NCBI GenBank assembly: GCA_016648135.1
Contig: JADDOH010008032.1
Span: 62,001 to 126,000, forward strand
DNA: 64,000 bases
Direction of reading: 5' to 3'
Source of the DNA: Agrypnia vestita
Lineage: Eukaryota; Arthropoda; Insecta; Trichoptera; Phryganeidae
Numbering within the stretch: position 1 is the first letter of the stretch; each line of letters starts with the position of its first letter. The position numbers were made by a program, and so were the translations under genes. The notes below the pieces were generated by a model that was given only the letters and a program-made list of their open reading frames with translations, was not told the DNA's origin and did not search any database. Positions 21,520-31,403 of the stretch are shown piece by piece.

Positions 21520-21668
21520 GGGCGGCCCTCGTAGCCCAATGGGAATGACACTGGCTTCACACACCGAGTGTTCCGGGTTCGATTCCCGGTGAGGTCACAA
21601 TAAAGCCTGGGTGAACTTGTGATATATTTCGCTTCTGTAATCGGGCCTCTTGGCCTGCTGAGGCGTAA
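21520..21668 (+). mobile_element. tRNA-derived SINE, family B (copy 1)
   Basis: tRNA-like head GGCGGCCCTCGTAGCCCAAT (A box) and GGGTTCGATTCCCGGTGAGG (B box), then a body ending GGGCCTCTTGGCCTGCTGAG. Two other copies share the whole structure: 36372-36560 (+) and 32347-32495 (-). The minus-strand frame across it is antisense. It is followed directly by a LINE coding fragment with no clear poly-A between. Confidence 0.85.
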
Positions 21669-21971
21669 ACACAACAATTAAACATCGAAAGCATTACAAA
21701 AATCGAAACACTTAAAATCATTCACAAACTAGCAATTGGCGAAATACAAGACGAAGACATAAAATTAGACAAAATACACGAAAAACACCAACACAACACT
21801 AGACTGGCTCAAAACTATCACATAACACACGCCAAAACAAAAACAGGACAATCCCGACTAATTTGCAACGGACTAAAACTGTACAATGACCTGCCACAAC
21901 AGACCAAACAACTGACCACCGACAAATTAAAAAAAGATATGACAAAAATATTAAAACTCGGCCAAGTATAA
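21669..21971 (+). pseudogene. LINE reverse transcriptase C-terminal tail
   Basis: Open frame of ~100 codons, missing from simple ATG-based lists. It includes KIETLKIIHKLAIGEI, HNTRLAQNYHITHAKTKTGQ, LICNGLKLYNDLPQQTKQ and FK-like KLKKDMTKILKLG before TAA (21969-21971), then an A-run. The 'NG-KLYNDLP' block followed by a KLKK stretch is the typical C-terminal end of LINE polyproteins (jockey/CR1-like). C-biased codon use (AAC, CAC, ATA, ACC) differs strikingly from the AT-rich neighbourhood. 5'-truncated; clade uncertain. Confidence 0.6.
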
Positions 21972-22722
21972 AAAAAAAATTTGTTTACATTTAGTATATC
22001 TGGTACCTGTAGGTGCTCCAGGATATATTCTTCTTTATTTTGCTCTATCAAAGTTGTGAAAATTATTTCATTTCCTCGCATTTGGTCAAAATCTTCAAAA
22101 TTCTGAAAAACACATACCGAAAATTTTCTCTCTAAGACAACGAAGAATGTTGATTTTTTTTGTCGAAATCGCAGCAGTACAGCGTTTTTAAAACGAATTT
22201 TTTTCACAATTTTTTACTGTATTTAATGCAATACATTACAAACTTCGTGTCGTCTTTCTTTAGGACCTCGACGAAATTATAGTCCTTCCACGACCCCCGG
22301 ACATTTTTCCCTTCATCCGCCTCGACCAAATTTTGCACGCATTATTTTTATCTAGCGCCTTCGCAAAAACGCCACACTGCCAGAATATTTGTAACCATCG
22401 GTTCAAATTCACTTTCGTCTCAACCAGCTAAAAGCGAATTCGATTCTCGTACATTTCAGAAAAACGGATTCTTCCTCCATCTTGAATTGTATATTTTAAA
22501 ATACCTCAGGGATGTAAATATCGCAATTTTATATTTCACCCCGAGCCGCGGGGCTCGTGTCAATATGTACAGAGGTTCGCGGCGCTGCCGTAATGTAATT
22601 CCAAAAGCTTCTTGTTCATAAATATGCCCGGAACATGTGTTTGAGGTTTACTGCCGAACGGGTTTTATGAGTATCAAAATAAAATTGGCAGAATGGTCTC
22701 TACTAATGGTGTACATTTTAAG
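21972..22722. other. Unassigned, partly single-copy DNA
   Basis: 22210-22680 has higher complexity (GACCTCGACGAAATTATAGT, CCACGACCCCCGG) with no ORF longer than 60 codons. Possibly single-copy noncoding sequence. Confidence 0.35.
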
Positions 22723-23643
22723 GTACAGATACACATGCTTATTACTGGCATGCTCAAAACTAGCATGCCCTAACAACTGTACACGCTTGCCCATTATTAA
22801 GCGTGCTTCTTTTAAGCATGCTCTAAGCTAACACATGCTTATTAGTGGCATGATCTTGTCATAGAATAGAGAGAAACTCTAGTTCAAAATTGAAGCATTG
22901 CAAACTGAAATATAAAATTCAAGTGAACCAAAAAATCAAAACATATCCTAGGTTTAATCAAACACACATGCTTATTACTGGCATACAATAGAGACGCTCT
23001 TGTTCAAAATAGAAACTAAAATATAAAATTCAAGTGAAACAATAAATCAAAACAGTTCCTGGGTTTAATCAAACACACATGCTTATTACTGGCATGCTCT
23101 TGTCTTACAATAGAGACGCTCTTGTTCAAAATGGAAACTGCAAACTGAAATAAACTATTTTTGATTTTAGTTTTTATAATTTTTATTCTAAGATTTGAAT
23201 CATTCGTGTCTTTTAATAAACATTCATAAACATTATTTCTTGCTATATTATTTTTACACAGCGGTGACCGAGTATTCCACAGTCATTCGTGATTCCTATA
23301 ATAAGTCACGAAAAGTAATGTTTTATCATCTCCCCAACGCGCCATATTCGTTTCATCTGTCGCGGACTGAGAAGATCGCATTGATAATTGATACTAGCTG
23401 CGAATGACATAAGCATGCTCATAATAAGCAAGCTTGTTCACACATGCTCAAAAAATACCCCTTCTCATGGTGAATGACATTAGCATGCTCATAAATCAAC
23501 CGCTGGTTGATTTATGAGCATGCCACTAATGTGCATACTTATTACTAGCAATGTGCGTACACACATGCCACTAATAAGCAAGGGCTAAAGAAACTCAATA
23601 CTGCGCATGCTCACGTGCCACTAATAAGCATGTGTATCAGTAC
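22723..23643. mobile_element. TIR element with subterminal CATGCTTATTA repeats and internal minisatellite
   Basis: 921 bp. The ends are GTACAGATACACATGCTTAT and the complement of GTACTGATACACATGCTTAT (~28-bp TIRs). The motif ACATGCTTATTASTGGCATG recurs many times on both strands in the outer regions. The left half has three ~110-bp direct repeats (~22830, 22966, 23077). A 17-bp-arm hairpin (GCATGCTCATAAATCAAC and inverse) sits at 23484-23524. No transposase. Repeated subterminal motifs suggest binding sites for a hAT- or CACTA-like transposase, but the superfamily is unproven; the flanking TSD is not clear. Confidence 0.75.
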
Positions 23644-23857
23644 TTTTACTCACTGTTAGCGGTGAATATTTTTAAGTGTGTTTTTATCTGGATCTGTTTA
23701 CGAAGTGTTCATTCACTGATATTTTTACGTCACAATCACGAACTAAGTACCTACCTACCTGAAAATATTGCCACGACATCGCGGCGGTGGGGCGCAAATG
23801 AAATACTCAATATTAATCTAATTTTTATTATTTGCAAAATGTCACTGTATATACACA

Positions 23858-23965
23858 AACTTAACTTAACTGGGGCACTGTTCCGTAATTCACAAATTTC
23901 GCACCAGTCACTAGAGAATCTTCCACTCGAAGTACTTAATATTCGCACGTCTCTAGAGCACTTTA
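23858..23965 (+). repeat. Dispersed repeat (partner at 27585-27690)
   Basis: Shares GGGGCACTGTT, TAATTCACA, TTTCGCACCAGTCACT and GAGCACTTTAT in order with 27585-27690. Short diverged copies of an unknown element. Confidence 0.55.
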
Positions 23966-24285
23966 TTACGCTGTCTGTTATCGCGCTGATTTGCTATCGA
24001 GAATTCCGCACGTAGGTACCTCCCTCCTTTGTAATCTATAGTATTGCTCTTTTACGGTTTCAATTTCTATGGCGTTCGCCCGCTGTGCAGTAATGGCGCC
24101 GATTTTTAATGTCGACCGTTATTTCGCAAATGTTCTAGTACTATCCTGTGTATTTCAAACCCTTGCATTTCTTTGTAAATTATTCCAAACGTTAAAACTG
24201 TTGGGAAACTTTCGATTATATGCATTTTTTTTTGTTTCTTGAACCCGCGACAATATTATGATTTTAGAACATTCTTTGACTTTTC

Positions 24286-24443
24286 AAATAGAGATGCCAA
24301 TTTACGGATTACGTGGTGCATCAATATTCTTACTATTTACAAACTAAGTTAAACGCTTGTGCTATGGTAATAGGACTAACTTGCTGAACCACCGACCACC
24401 AGATTACTAGGCGAACGTCATGACTACCACATCAACAAGCTAC
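24286..24443 (-). mobile_element. tRNA-derived SINE, family A (copy 2, degenerate)
   Basis: Shares AAATAGAGATG, ATCAATATTCTTACTATTT, AAACGCTTGTGCTATG, ATAGGACTAACTTGCT and CAACAAGCTACT with the copy at 5243-5413. The B box is eroded. Confidence 0.65.
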
Positions 24444-24689
24444 TTTAAGCACTATATTTAATATTAAAATTGGTGTATTGAATTACTAAGGAAGCTGCAG
24501 AAAAAATATATAGAAAAACTAACAGATACTACCAGTAGCCGGAACTTTTCTACCGGCAATAGAATGTTCCGTTTTGCGTCTCAGTACTTATATTTTTCCG
24601 ATACCAATATTTGTGTATCTTGCTTATTAATAATTTCTTTTTCATATTAATTTTATTAAAATCTTCTTTAATCTTTCATTAGTTTGATA

Positions 24690-24860
24690 TAGTTTAATTT
24701 GATTTCTATCACAGATTGTTAGTTAACTTTGTTAAAAGTAGTGTTAAAACCACTACCAGGTATCTAGTAGTGGTTTTAACAAAGTGAACTAACATCTAAT
24801 CTGTTATAATGTCTAACCACAAAGTTAATGCTTTAAATATTAATAATATTAATAATATGA
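24690..24860. repeat. Foldback with CCACAAAGT tail
   Basis: Arms around CCAGGTATCT include GTAGTGGTTTTAACAAAGT/complement and GTTAGTTAACTTTG. To the right comes TATAATGTCTAACCACAAAG, the tail box also seen next to the 8.9-kb palindrome. Confidence 0.7.
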
Positions 24861-25174
24861 TTTCTATCAATTTATTATCTCAGGAAGGCAGGTGATTTTT
24901 TTATCTTTTTAAACTTTGTAAATCGTAAAGAGTGATCGCAGTCACAGATTTCATTCACTGATAACATCGAATACCAATCATACATAGTAGTAAGTCAAAA
25001 GTAATAATTAAAATTTTCACTAGTGCACAGTTTTACACCAGGAACTAGTGTCGGCGTTCACGCAATACGTTAATGTGAAAGTGATCTGTAAAAATTTCCG
25101 ATAAATATAACAGCTTTTAATCATTTATTTCGCGATAAATACAATGATAGTAATAATGTAACGAGGCTAAAAGT

Positions 25175-25737
25175 TCTGTCACATGTCACAAAAACACTAA
25201 CAAAGATTCCAGAACGGCCTAGCGTAATCCACGGCTTTCGAGAAGCATCGAGAAACATCTATAAAAGCCTGAAAGCCACGAGAAAGTTCTCCTAAACACT
25301 AGGAACGCCTAGAAAGTTCGATATCAGCATTGTCAGATATAAATAGGACCGCGCGCGGGAGTAACGTTGTTTTTAGCGCGCTTGGCAGCTTCACAGAAGC
25401 GAAGGCAGCCGCGAGCTGCGAAGACCAGTGTGGCCAGCCGAGCGATAATTCGACAGCGAATAATCTGGAAAGTTCTTACGTAGCGAAATAAGCCGGAGCG
25501 AATAATACGTGCGGAAATTGGATGGAATTTTTTAGTGAAGTATTAAAGCGATTATAAGGTGTCTATTTACGAGTGATAAATTTACGAAATAGTTTAATTT
25601 AGATAAAAGCGTTAAGTTAAATAGTGTTAAGTGACTTGGTACGTTTGATTAATGTATTAATCACTAATTAATAAATCCGTTTTTAATTTCCAGCGTTTTC
25701 ATTAAGTACTCCCGCAGCCACGACACGTGACAATATA
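25175..25737 (+). mobile_element. LTR-like element, related copy 3
   Basis: Starts TGTCACATGTCAC and ends CCACGACACGTGACA. Contains TATAAATA (25338-25345) followed by a GC-rich leader (GACCGCGCGCGGGAG) and GAGCGATAATTCGACAGCG. Order and words match the LTRs at 7751-8726 and 9867-10388. No coding region on either side, so it is a solo LTR. Flanks (GTTC and ATAT) give no TSD. Confidence 0.65.
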
Positions 25738-25802
25738 ATAAATGAAAACCAAATTATAAACGCTTAAAATGTGTTTTATACACTTTTTTGTATTTTAAAA
25801 AG

Positions 25803-25900
25803 ATTCCTAAAAATTACCTTCTAATAACACTCTAATAACACCAATATACAAGAATTTGTATAAAGATTCCTAAAAATTACCTTCTAATAACACCTCGCAT
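25803..25900 (+). repeat. Short direct duplication
   Basis: AGATTCCTAAAAATTACCTT followed by CTAATAACAC occurs twice, 62 bp apart. Confidence 0.8.
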
Positions 25901-25949
25901 TAATTACATTATTCATTTCACTTATTTTTTAATACAGAAGACTGATTAT

Positions 25950-26340
25950 GGTCGCGGAGTATAAAATTGTATAGAGATAAACTAAATTCCTTTTGTCTGC
26001 AGTCAAAGTATTTATTATTACGTATTTCAGTTCCCTAGTAATTTAAAAAACGTCCATTAAAAAGAAAACGGTATTTTTTTAATGGGCTTAGTTTTTTTTC
26101 ACTTTCATTCCAAACCGAGTCTTTTAAGTTAAAATGTCTTCTTGTTATAAATCTGGATATATTAACTAAGACTTTATTTAAGGGTGCTTAGTTTGACCTA
26201 TTCATAATTGTTTTAAAATTTACGGGCACGTAGTAATTTTTTGAACAAGTCAAACGTATTGTAACTAGTATTGTACCAAAAAATTTATGTTAGTTCATTT
26301 TTTCATATTTTGGTGGTCTGTGGTTATGGTACATAAAGAA
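25950..26340 (+). repeat. Dispersed repeat, copy 2 (partner at 296-690)
   Basis: Same-orientation, diverged copy of the 296-690 block, sharing GGAGTATAAAATTGTA near the left and TTAGTTCATTTTTTCATATT near the right. Confidence 0.6.
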
Positions 26341-26405
26341 TATTTTGAGTTTGTTCAAATCTTTCAGAACAGTGCTGGATTTTTGTCACAGAGACATTAT
26401 TAATC

Positions 26406-26898
26406 AATTAATGTATATTATAGATATCTCACAGAGACGAAACTGTATTTCATAGGACTTATGACCTATCTTATGGTTAGCTTAAGTGATCACTTTACAC
26501 AATGTAACATTCGCCATTTCCACCCATGATTCCGTAAAATCAATTGTAGATTTTCTCATTAACGACATTAACGATATTTAAAAAAAATAATTAGCGACAT
26601 CTATGGGGATTTAGGGGAATGAAAATGGCTTTGTACAGGCTGCATGGAAAGGCGGTTACAACTCATATGTGAAAGCTTGTCACACAATTTAATATATATA
26701 CGACTTCCAAAAAATTAGTAAGCATGGTATATTCTATCATGGGTGGTAATGGCGAATGTTACTTTGTGTAAAGTGATCACTTAAGCCAACCATAAGATAG
26801 GTCATAAGTCCTATGTACACCCAAATGACTTCTATACCTACTTTCCCATAAGAAATACAGTTTCGTCTCTGTGAGATATCTATAATATACATTAATGG
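26406..26898. mobile_element. MITE family M1, full TIR copy
   Basis: Long TIRs: the left has ATATCTCACAGAGACGAAAC then CTTATGACCTATCTTATGGT and AAGTGATCACTTTACACA; the right is the complement in reverse order, ending GTTTCGTCTCTGTGAGATAT. The interior carries GACATCTATGGGGATT. Non-coding. It is the best template for the partial copies at 20.8, 48.3 and 50.1 kb. Confidence 0.8.
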
Positions 26899-26999
26899 TA
26901 CATAAATATGGAAAATGGATCATAGGGAGACAAAATAAAATATTTAACGTTTGTATTATTTGATATTGGTAATTTAAAATAATTTAATTTCAATTATAT

Positions 27000-27090
27000 A
27001 TAAATATAGCACTTGTCTAAGATCACTTATGAGTTTACGACTACACGTTAATAATTAAAATATGTCATTCCACAAAGTAACGCCTATTCA
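27000..27090 (+). repeat. Partial copy of the 8.9-kb palindrome arm with tail
   Basis: CACTTGTCTAAGATCACTTA and TGAGTTTACGA, then ATGTCATTCCACAAAGTAAC and CAATAAATA, match the right arm and tail at 8950-9058 with gaps. Here it is not palindromic. Confidence 0.65.
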
Positions 27091-27116
27091 ATAAATAGTA
27101 TTTTGGTTCAATACAC

Positions 27117-27440
27117 ATCCAAACGTTAGCATTTATATGTAGGAATAAAATATAAAATGTGCGGTATAAAGTCAATGGCAGCAATATAAAAAAAAATTGA
27201 ATGCAGTCATCGAGGATTACTAATTTATAATGTACCGAATTCTAGATTTTATAGGAAACATAGACTATTAATTTAAAGGTAACGTGATTTTGGAAGGGAC
27301 TGATAAATAAAATCTAGAATTCAGTACATTTTAAATTAGTAATCAACGGTGACTGCATTCAAAATATTTTTTTAACTTTTTGGATATTGCTGTCTTTGCT
27401 TTTATACCCTACATATGTTATATTTAGTTCGGATGTTATA
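27117..27440. mobile_element. MITE family M2, full copy with ~150-bp TIRs
   Basis: TIRs share TGAATGCAGTCAYCGWKGAT, ACTAATTTAWAATGTAC and GAATTCTAGATTTTA, with an outer pair around CATATGTAGG and GCAGCAATAT. Degenerate copies are at 33718-33905 and 57925-58170. Non-coding. Confidence 0.8.
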
Positions 27441-28200
27441 GCAAAATGATCGCCTTACTAAACCATGACATGCGCAGTACGAAAATATGTACGAAAATAT
27501 TAATGTATTGTCATAGGTTCACGGCGATGGGAGACAAATAAAAAAACATAAAATTAATTTTATTATTTAATAATCAAAGTCACTGGAAACGAATTTAATT
27601 GGGGCACTGTTTTTTAATTCACACAATTTAGCACTAATCACTTTGGAATCTGTGGAACACTTTATACTTGTGTTTCTAAAATATTTGAACGTCTATGGTC
27701 ACACTTATTTTCTATTAAAACTTCTATTAATGAAATTCTATAGAACTGTCATAATAAACTGTTAAGCACAGCGGTTACGTTGCTCCTTAAATAGGGAATA
27801 TCGTTTCGCAATGTTTCGAGAATGACCGATTTACTTCTAAACATTTTCAGTAATTTATAATTTACTGTAAAACGTCCAGAGCGATGTAAATTCCTCGATA
27901 CGAGTAATTCTTTCCATTATTATCAGCGACAGTATTTATAACAAATGATAAGCTTCTTGGTGTAAAAAAATTAGCTAGTTAATTAAAAAATTAATTAGTA
28001 GCTTGTTGATAGTCACGACACGTTTTAGACAGTGGATTATAAAATGTTAAATTAGAATTGTATACTGGTTAATGGAATGTGCGGAAGTTCTTCAGTGATA
28101 ATTGTGACTGCAAAATTAATCTTCTGTATGATTGCTTGTATTAACTCAGATATTACGTTTTTTACATTCTTTCTCACCGGTTTATATTAAGGGGGGGGTA
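27441..28200. other. Dispersed repeat fragment and unassigned DNA
   Basis: 27585-27690 is the partner of the repeat at 23858-23965. The rest is AT-rich without features. Confidence 0.4.
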
Positions 28201-29097
28201 AGGTTTTTAACTTTTTTTTTTGCATTTTATTTTTAATTTTTTAAATGAATGTATAACATCGCAAGAATATTGTGTCAAAATTTCAAGTAAATCGGAGCAA
28301 AATTGACGAAATTATGAACATTTGAGCGATACTCTGACTGATTTTCTATACCTGCTCAGGCAGCTAAGAGACGCGCTCACCTGAGGACTACCGGACGTGC
28401 TATTGTATTAGAAGAGTTTTGCGTAGACAAGGACAAAAAGATGCTGATGATGAAAGCTCTTTGCCGTGTGAACATGGCATCGACGATTATGTGTAAGTAT
28501 AAAATAAGTGTTGAGTTTTATTTTGAATTTTACAGTGTGCAAAAATTTAAATCGTTTTCCCCACATCTCACGTTTTCAAAGTCGGTGTCCATCATAACTT
28601 CAAAACTACTGCAACGATCCTTTTGAAATTTTGAACACTATTTCTGTACATAATTTACGAGGTAACGCTGGAGACTTTTTTTCAAATTTGTTATTAATTT
28701 TTATTTTTTAATAACAAATTAGTCGATATTTTTCGCAAAAAATCGCGTTTTTCCCTTCAAAGTGTTCCAAAAAATTGAAAAATTGAAATTTCAAAAAACC
28801 CTCCCAGCGTTACCTGGGAAAATCTATTATCTAACGAATGAACTTTGATTTTTTGATTTCAGATGATCTAGCACCAAGTTATGATGGACACCGCAATTCT
28901 ACTTTTTTCCGAGACACGTCCGAATAATTGCTGCCATTGCCGTATTTTTTAATATTTCGTCTTGAAAATTTTACACAATATTCTTCAAATGTCATGCTTT
29001 AATGTACCATTAGTTTTAATAGAGATTTTAACTGTGTCGCCACAAAAAAATTACAAAAACATGCCTTTTTTTTTGTACGAATTAACCTTACCCCCCC
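28201..29097 (+). mobile_element. TTAA-flanked element with G-run TIRs, copy 1
   Basis: 897 bp, preceded by TTAA (28197-28200). Starts GGGGGGGGTAAGGTT and ends with the complement of GGGGGGGTAAGGTTAATTCG. The right TSD is altered (TGTAA). A copy of exactly the same length lies inverted at 54018-54914. TTAA target sites are typical of piggyBac-type elements, but G-run TIRs are not the usual piggyBac end. The interior contains exon-like sequence ending in a GTAAGTAT splice donor, a ~45-bp intron-like segment and TTTTACAG. Confidence 0.8.
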
Positions 29098-29128
29098 TGT
29101 AAGGTTAATTCGTACATAAACATGGCTA
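29098..29128 (-). repeat. Orphan TIR piece of the TTAA family
   Basis: GTAAGGTTAATTCGTAC (29099-29115) repeats the outer TIR of the adjacent element in inverse orientation, making a perfect palindrome across the element's right end. Probably a relic of a second copy. Confidence 0.6.
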
Positions 29129-29494
29129 AATCCAAGATAATGGTCGCATTGCATATACAACGAAAATGAGTATTTCACTTATTTATTGAATGTGCTAATA
29201 ACAAAATGAAAAATAATTTACGTTTAAATAGTAAGTATTACATAAGATATTACACTTTAAAGTTCCGAAAAATGCACTGCATATTTTGACACTTCATAAG
29301 CAATATATGAGGTTAGGTTAGGTTATTAGGTTTGGTTAGGTTAGGTTATTAAGTTTGGTTAGGTTAGGTTATTGGGTTTGGTTTGTTTAATTTAGATTAC
29401 GATTATTTTAGTTAGATTAAATTAACAGGACGTTAAATTATATAGTGAAATACTAATTTTCATTGTATGAACAATGGGACCATCATCTTGGATT
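29129..29494. mobile_element. MITE with ~53-bp TIRs carrying telomere-like repeats
   Basis: TIRs open AATCCAAGATRATGGTCSCA and continue through ATACAAYGAAAAT and GTATTTCACT. The interior holds a 23-bp tandem repeat built on GGTTA (29311-29379). No coding sequence. Confidence 0.75.
29311..29390 (+). repeat. TTAGG-like 23-bp tandem array
   Basis: Three 23-bp units, each three GGTTA copies plus an 8-bp TTAGGTTT-like spacer (TTAGGTTT, TTAAGTTT, TTGGGTTT), then a decaying fourth. The core is the insect telomere repeat TTAGG, here interstitial and inside a MITE. Confidence 0.85.
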
Positions 29495-29908
29495 ATTCCT
29501 TAAACATTAATAAAATAAAATATTTCTACTTGTTAGTCTAGTTATTAATCACAGTTATTTAATATATTGTAGTAGATTACTCTTCAGGTTTCTGTGTAGG
29601 TTACGATAGCGACGGATTTACACAGCTACTGAAGGTGTTCTGAATTAGTATTTATTTCATTTCCATCAAAACCTTTTCCTTAATTAAAAATGTCTTCCAG
29701 CAACGATAATAATAATTCAAGCTGAAGATATATTGAGTGAAGGACAGATAGGTCTTTTTGCGATGGAAGGATAAACCTTATTAAACAACCCCTCTGTTAA
29801 CCCTGGAACAATCGTATTCTATTTCGAGAGCTCACGTTATTTACGGACGTATTTTCACCCAATAAATGAAATATTATTAGTACCTTTGCCAATATTTGTA
29901 TTGTATAT

Positions 29909-30038
29909 TGTATCAAGTTGGATTAAAATAAAAGTTCGTTTAAAGCATATATTTTTTACGGCAACAGATCGTTTGATGGGTAGAGAACAAAAAAATCTAT
30001 GCTTTTAACGAACTTTTACTTTGATCCAAATTGATACA
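29909..30038. mobile_element. Small 130-bp MITE, 43-bp TIRs
   Basis: TGTATCAAGTTGGATTAAAA and following bases pair with the complement at the right end (TTTGATCCAAATTGATACA). Both ends share AAAGTTCGTTWAAAGCATA. Non-coding 45-bp centre. Confidence 0.8.
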
Positions 30039-30787
30039 TCCGGGCCTAATAAAACATGTTTCAAGCGAAAAAATTACATTTATTGAATCTTGTTATGACA
30101 CTTTTTATAAAATCACATTATTATTGGTACATAGGACATACATAAGTATTTATTTATGGAATCCATGGATTCACGCAAATTATTGTATGTTAAAAGCAAT
30201 GTCGGCGCTTTTAAACGATGAAAAATGTACTAGAAAACCTAGAACGTCAATGTGTAGACGAAATTATCGAAGCAACGGGAGTGGCACTTTAAAGATGGCA
30301 AAGTTACGGGGAGGCCTTATTTCGGCAGATAAATGACGCTGGTCGATGATACCGATAACGATCCGAATCAATGACTAACGTTAAAAAGAGATTGCCAATC
30401 CCTAACTAACCGTCAAGCCGTTTTTCTACAGGGGCTGGTCGTCTACTTTTGTACATCTCCTTGGCTGTCGAAGATTTTAACACTTTGGTAATCTCTTGCT
30501 AATGCTTTATAATCTAATTGCTAACCTCATCTACTAAAATCTGCACGAATTCGCTAACGACTAAAATCCCAGAAACAATTTAAGTTATAGGAAATTTAAC
30601 CAAAATTTAATATTTTTCATCTAATTTATTAATTGTTTTAATGTGAATAATGTATTTTTTTTAAAATAATAAGATTGAATGAAGATTTGAATATTTTTGA
30701 ATCATACCACAGTCTGTCAAACGTCATTGCAACAAAATTGGTGAGGACAAAACTCCAGACCCCAGAACAATTTTTAAAAATGTTTTA
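30039..30787. other. Unassigned DNA
   Basis: A 101-codon frame at 30031-30336 has no recognisable features; 30330-30560 is mildly complex. No supported gene. Confidence 0.35.
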
Positions 30788-31400
30788 AGCCATGTATTAT
30801 ATTATGATGACAGCTGCGTATCTATTTAAACTTGCCGCCCGGTGAGGTTATGATGACAGCTGCGTATCCATTTATTTTAATGAGTTTATCGAAACGTAAG
30901 AGGAGAAAAGGTGGTGGGTGCGAAATTATTTACTGCAAAGAGAAAGAAGGATGGATATTCTATGCGATCTTCGAATGTCTGACGGATCTTTTTGACAATT
31001 TATTTCAAATAATCGGGACTTCCATAGCCAAGCAAGACAATATTAAGGAACGCTGTTGGCCCTCACGTCATTTTATTTTTATATTCACGGTTTGAAGTGT
31101 CCCACAAAATTGTAAGGCTTTGGCAGAGCGCGATGAGTTGGAGAACAATTTCGTTTCCCCACACCAATGTCATGTTGACGGATATAGCGCATGCGCATTC
31201 ACTTGTAAACATACCACGTGGTACTGACGCGCAGCGTGATGTCGCCGTGAGCTCGCTTGGGTACCGTGCGCATGGCAACGTTGCCGCGGTACGTAGAAAT
31301 GCCCCGCTAGCAGAATGCAGTGCGCGACGTTGCAACGTCACGTAGACTCTATGCCGCGCGTGATGTTGAGGGGCATTTGTCCCCTAGTGAATACATGGCT
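30788..31400 (+). mobile_element. PIF/Harbinger element, internally deleted, copy 1
   Basis: 613 bp between TTA direct repeats (30785-30787, 31401-31403). The right end is the complement of AGCCATGTATTCACTAGGGG; the left end AGCCATGTATTA is partly replaced by a short duplication (TTATGATGACAGCTGCGTAT twice). A 3-bp TWA target duplication and an N-terminal transposase remnant define the superfamily. Sister of 48481-49146. Confidence 0.85.
30832..31095 (+). pseudogene. Harbinger transposase N-terminal remnant, copy 1
   Basis: The frame includes LSKRKRRKGGGCEIIYCKEK, then IFECLTDLFDNLFQIIGTSI, aligning with LSKRKSRKRWWVRKYLLQRK and DRSFVNFIRM...LLQMIGSSI in the better-preserved copy. Harbinger/HARBI1 proteins start with such a basic, W-rich segment followed by a 'FRM...F..LL..I...I' helix. 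The RWWVR core has been replaced here and ~12 residues are missing, so this is more decayed. The DDE catalytic region is absent. It is read from the TIR inward. Confidence 0.65.
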
Positions 31401-31403
31401 TTA

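Noticed and set aside
21560..21610. tRNA gene
   Set aside because: A and B boxes are present, but the cloverleaf stems do not close and two further copies with the same tail show a SINE.
22830..23170. Regularly spaced repeats resembling a CRISPR array
   Set aside because: The spacers are themselves repeated, the genome is eukaryotic and the units lie in a TIR element.
25175..25737. Intact retrovirus-like element
   Set aside because: No gag, pol or env frame lies beside any of the three LTR-like copies; only solo LTRs are supported.
26460..26800. AAGTGATCACTT as a regulatory operator
   Set aside because: It is part of the TIR of MITE family M1 and recurs in each copy.
30031..30336. 101-codon plus-strand frame as a gene
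   Set aside because: Begins inside a MITE TIR and shows no recognisable features.
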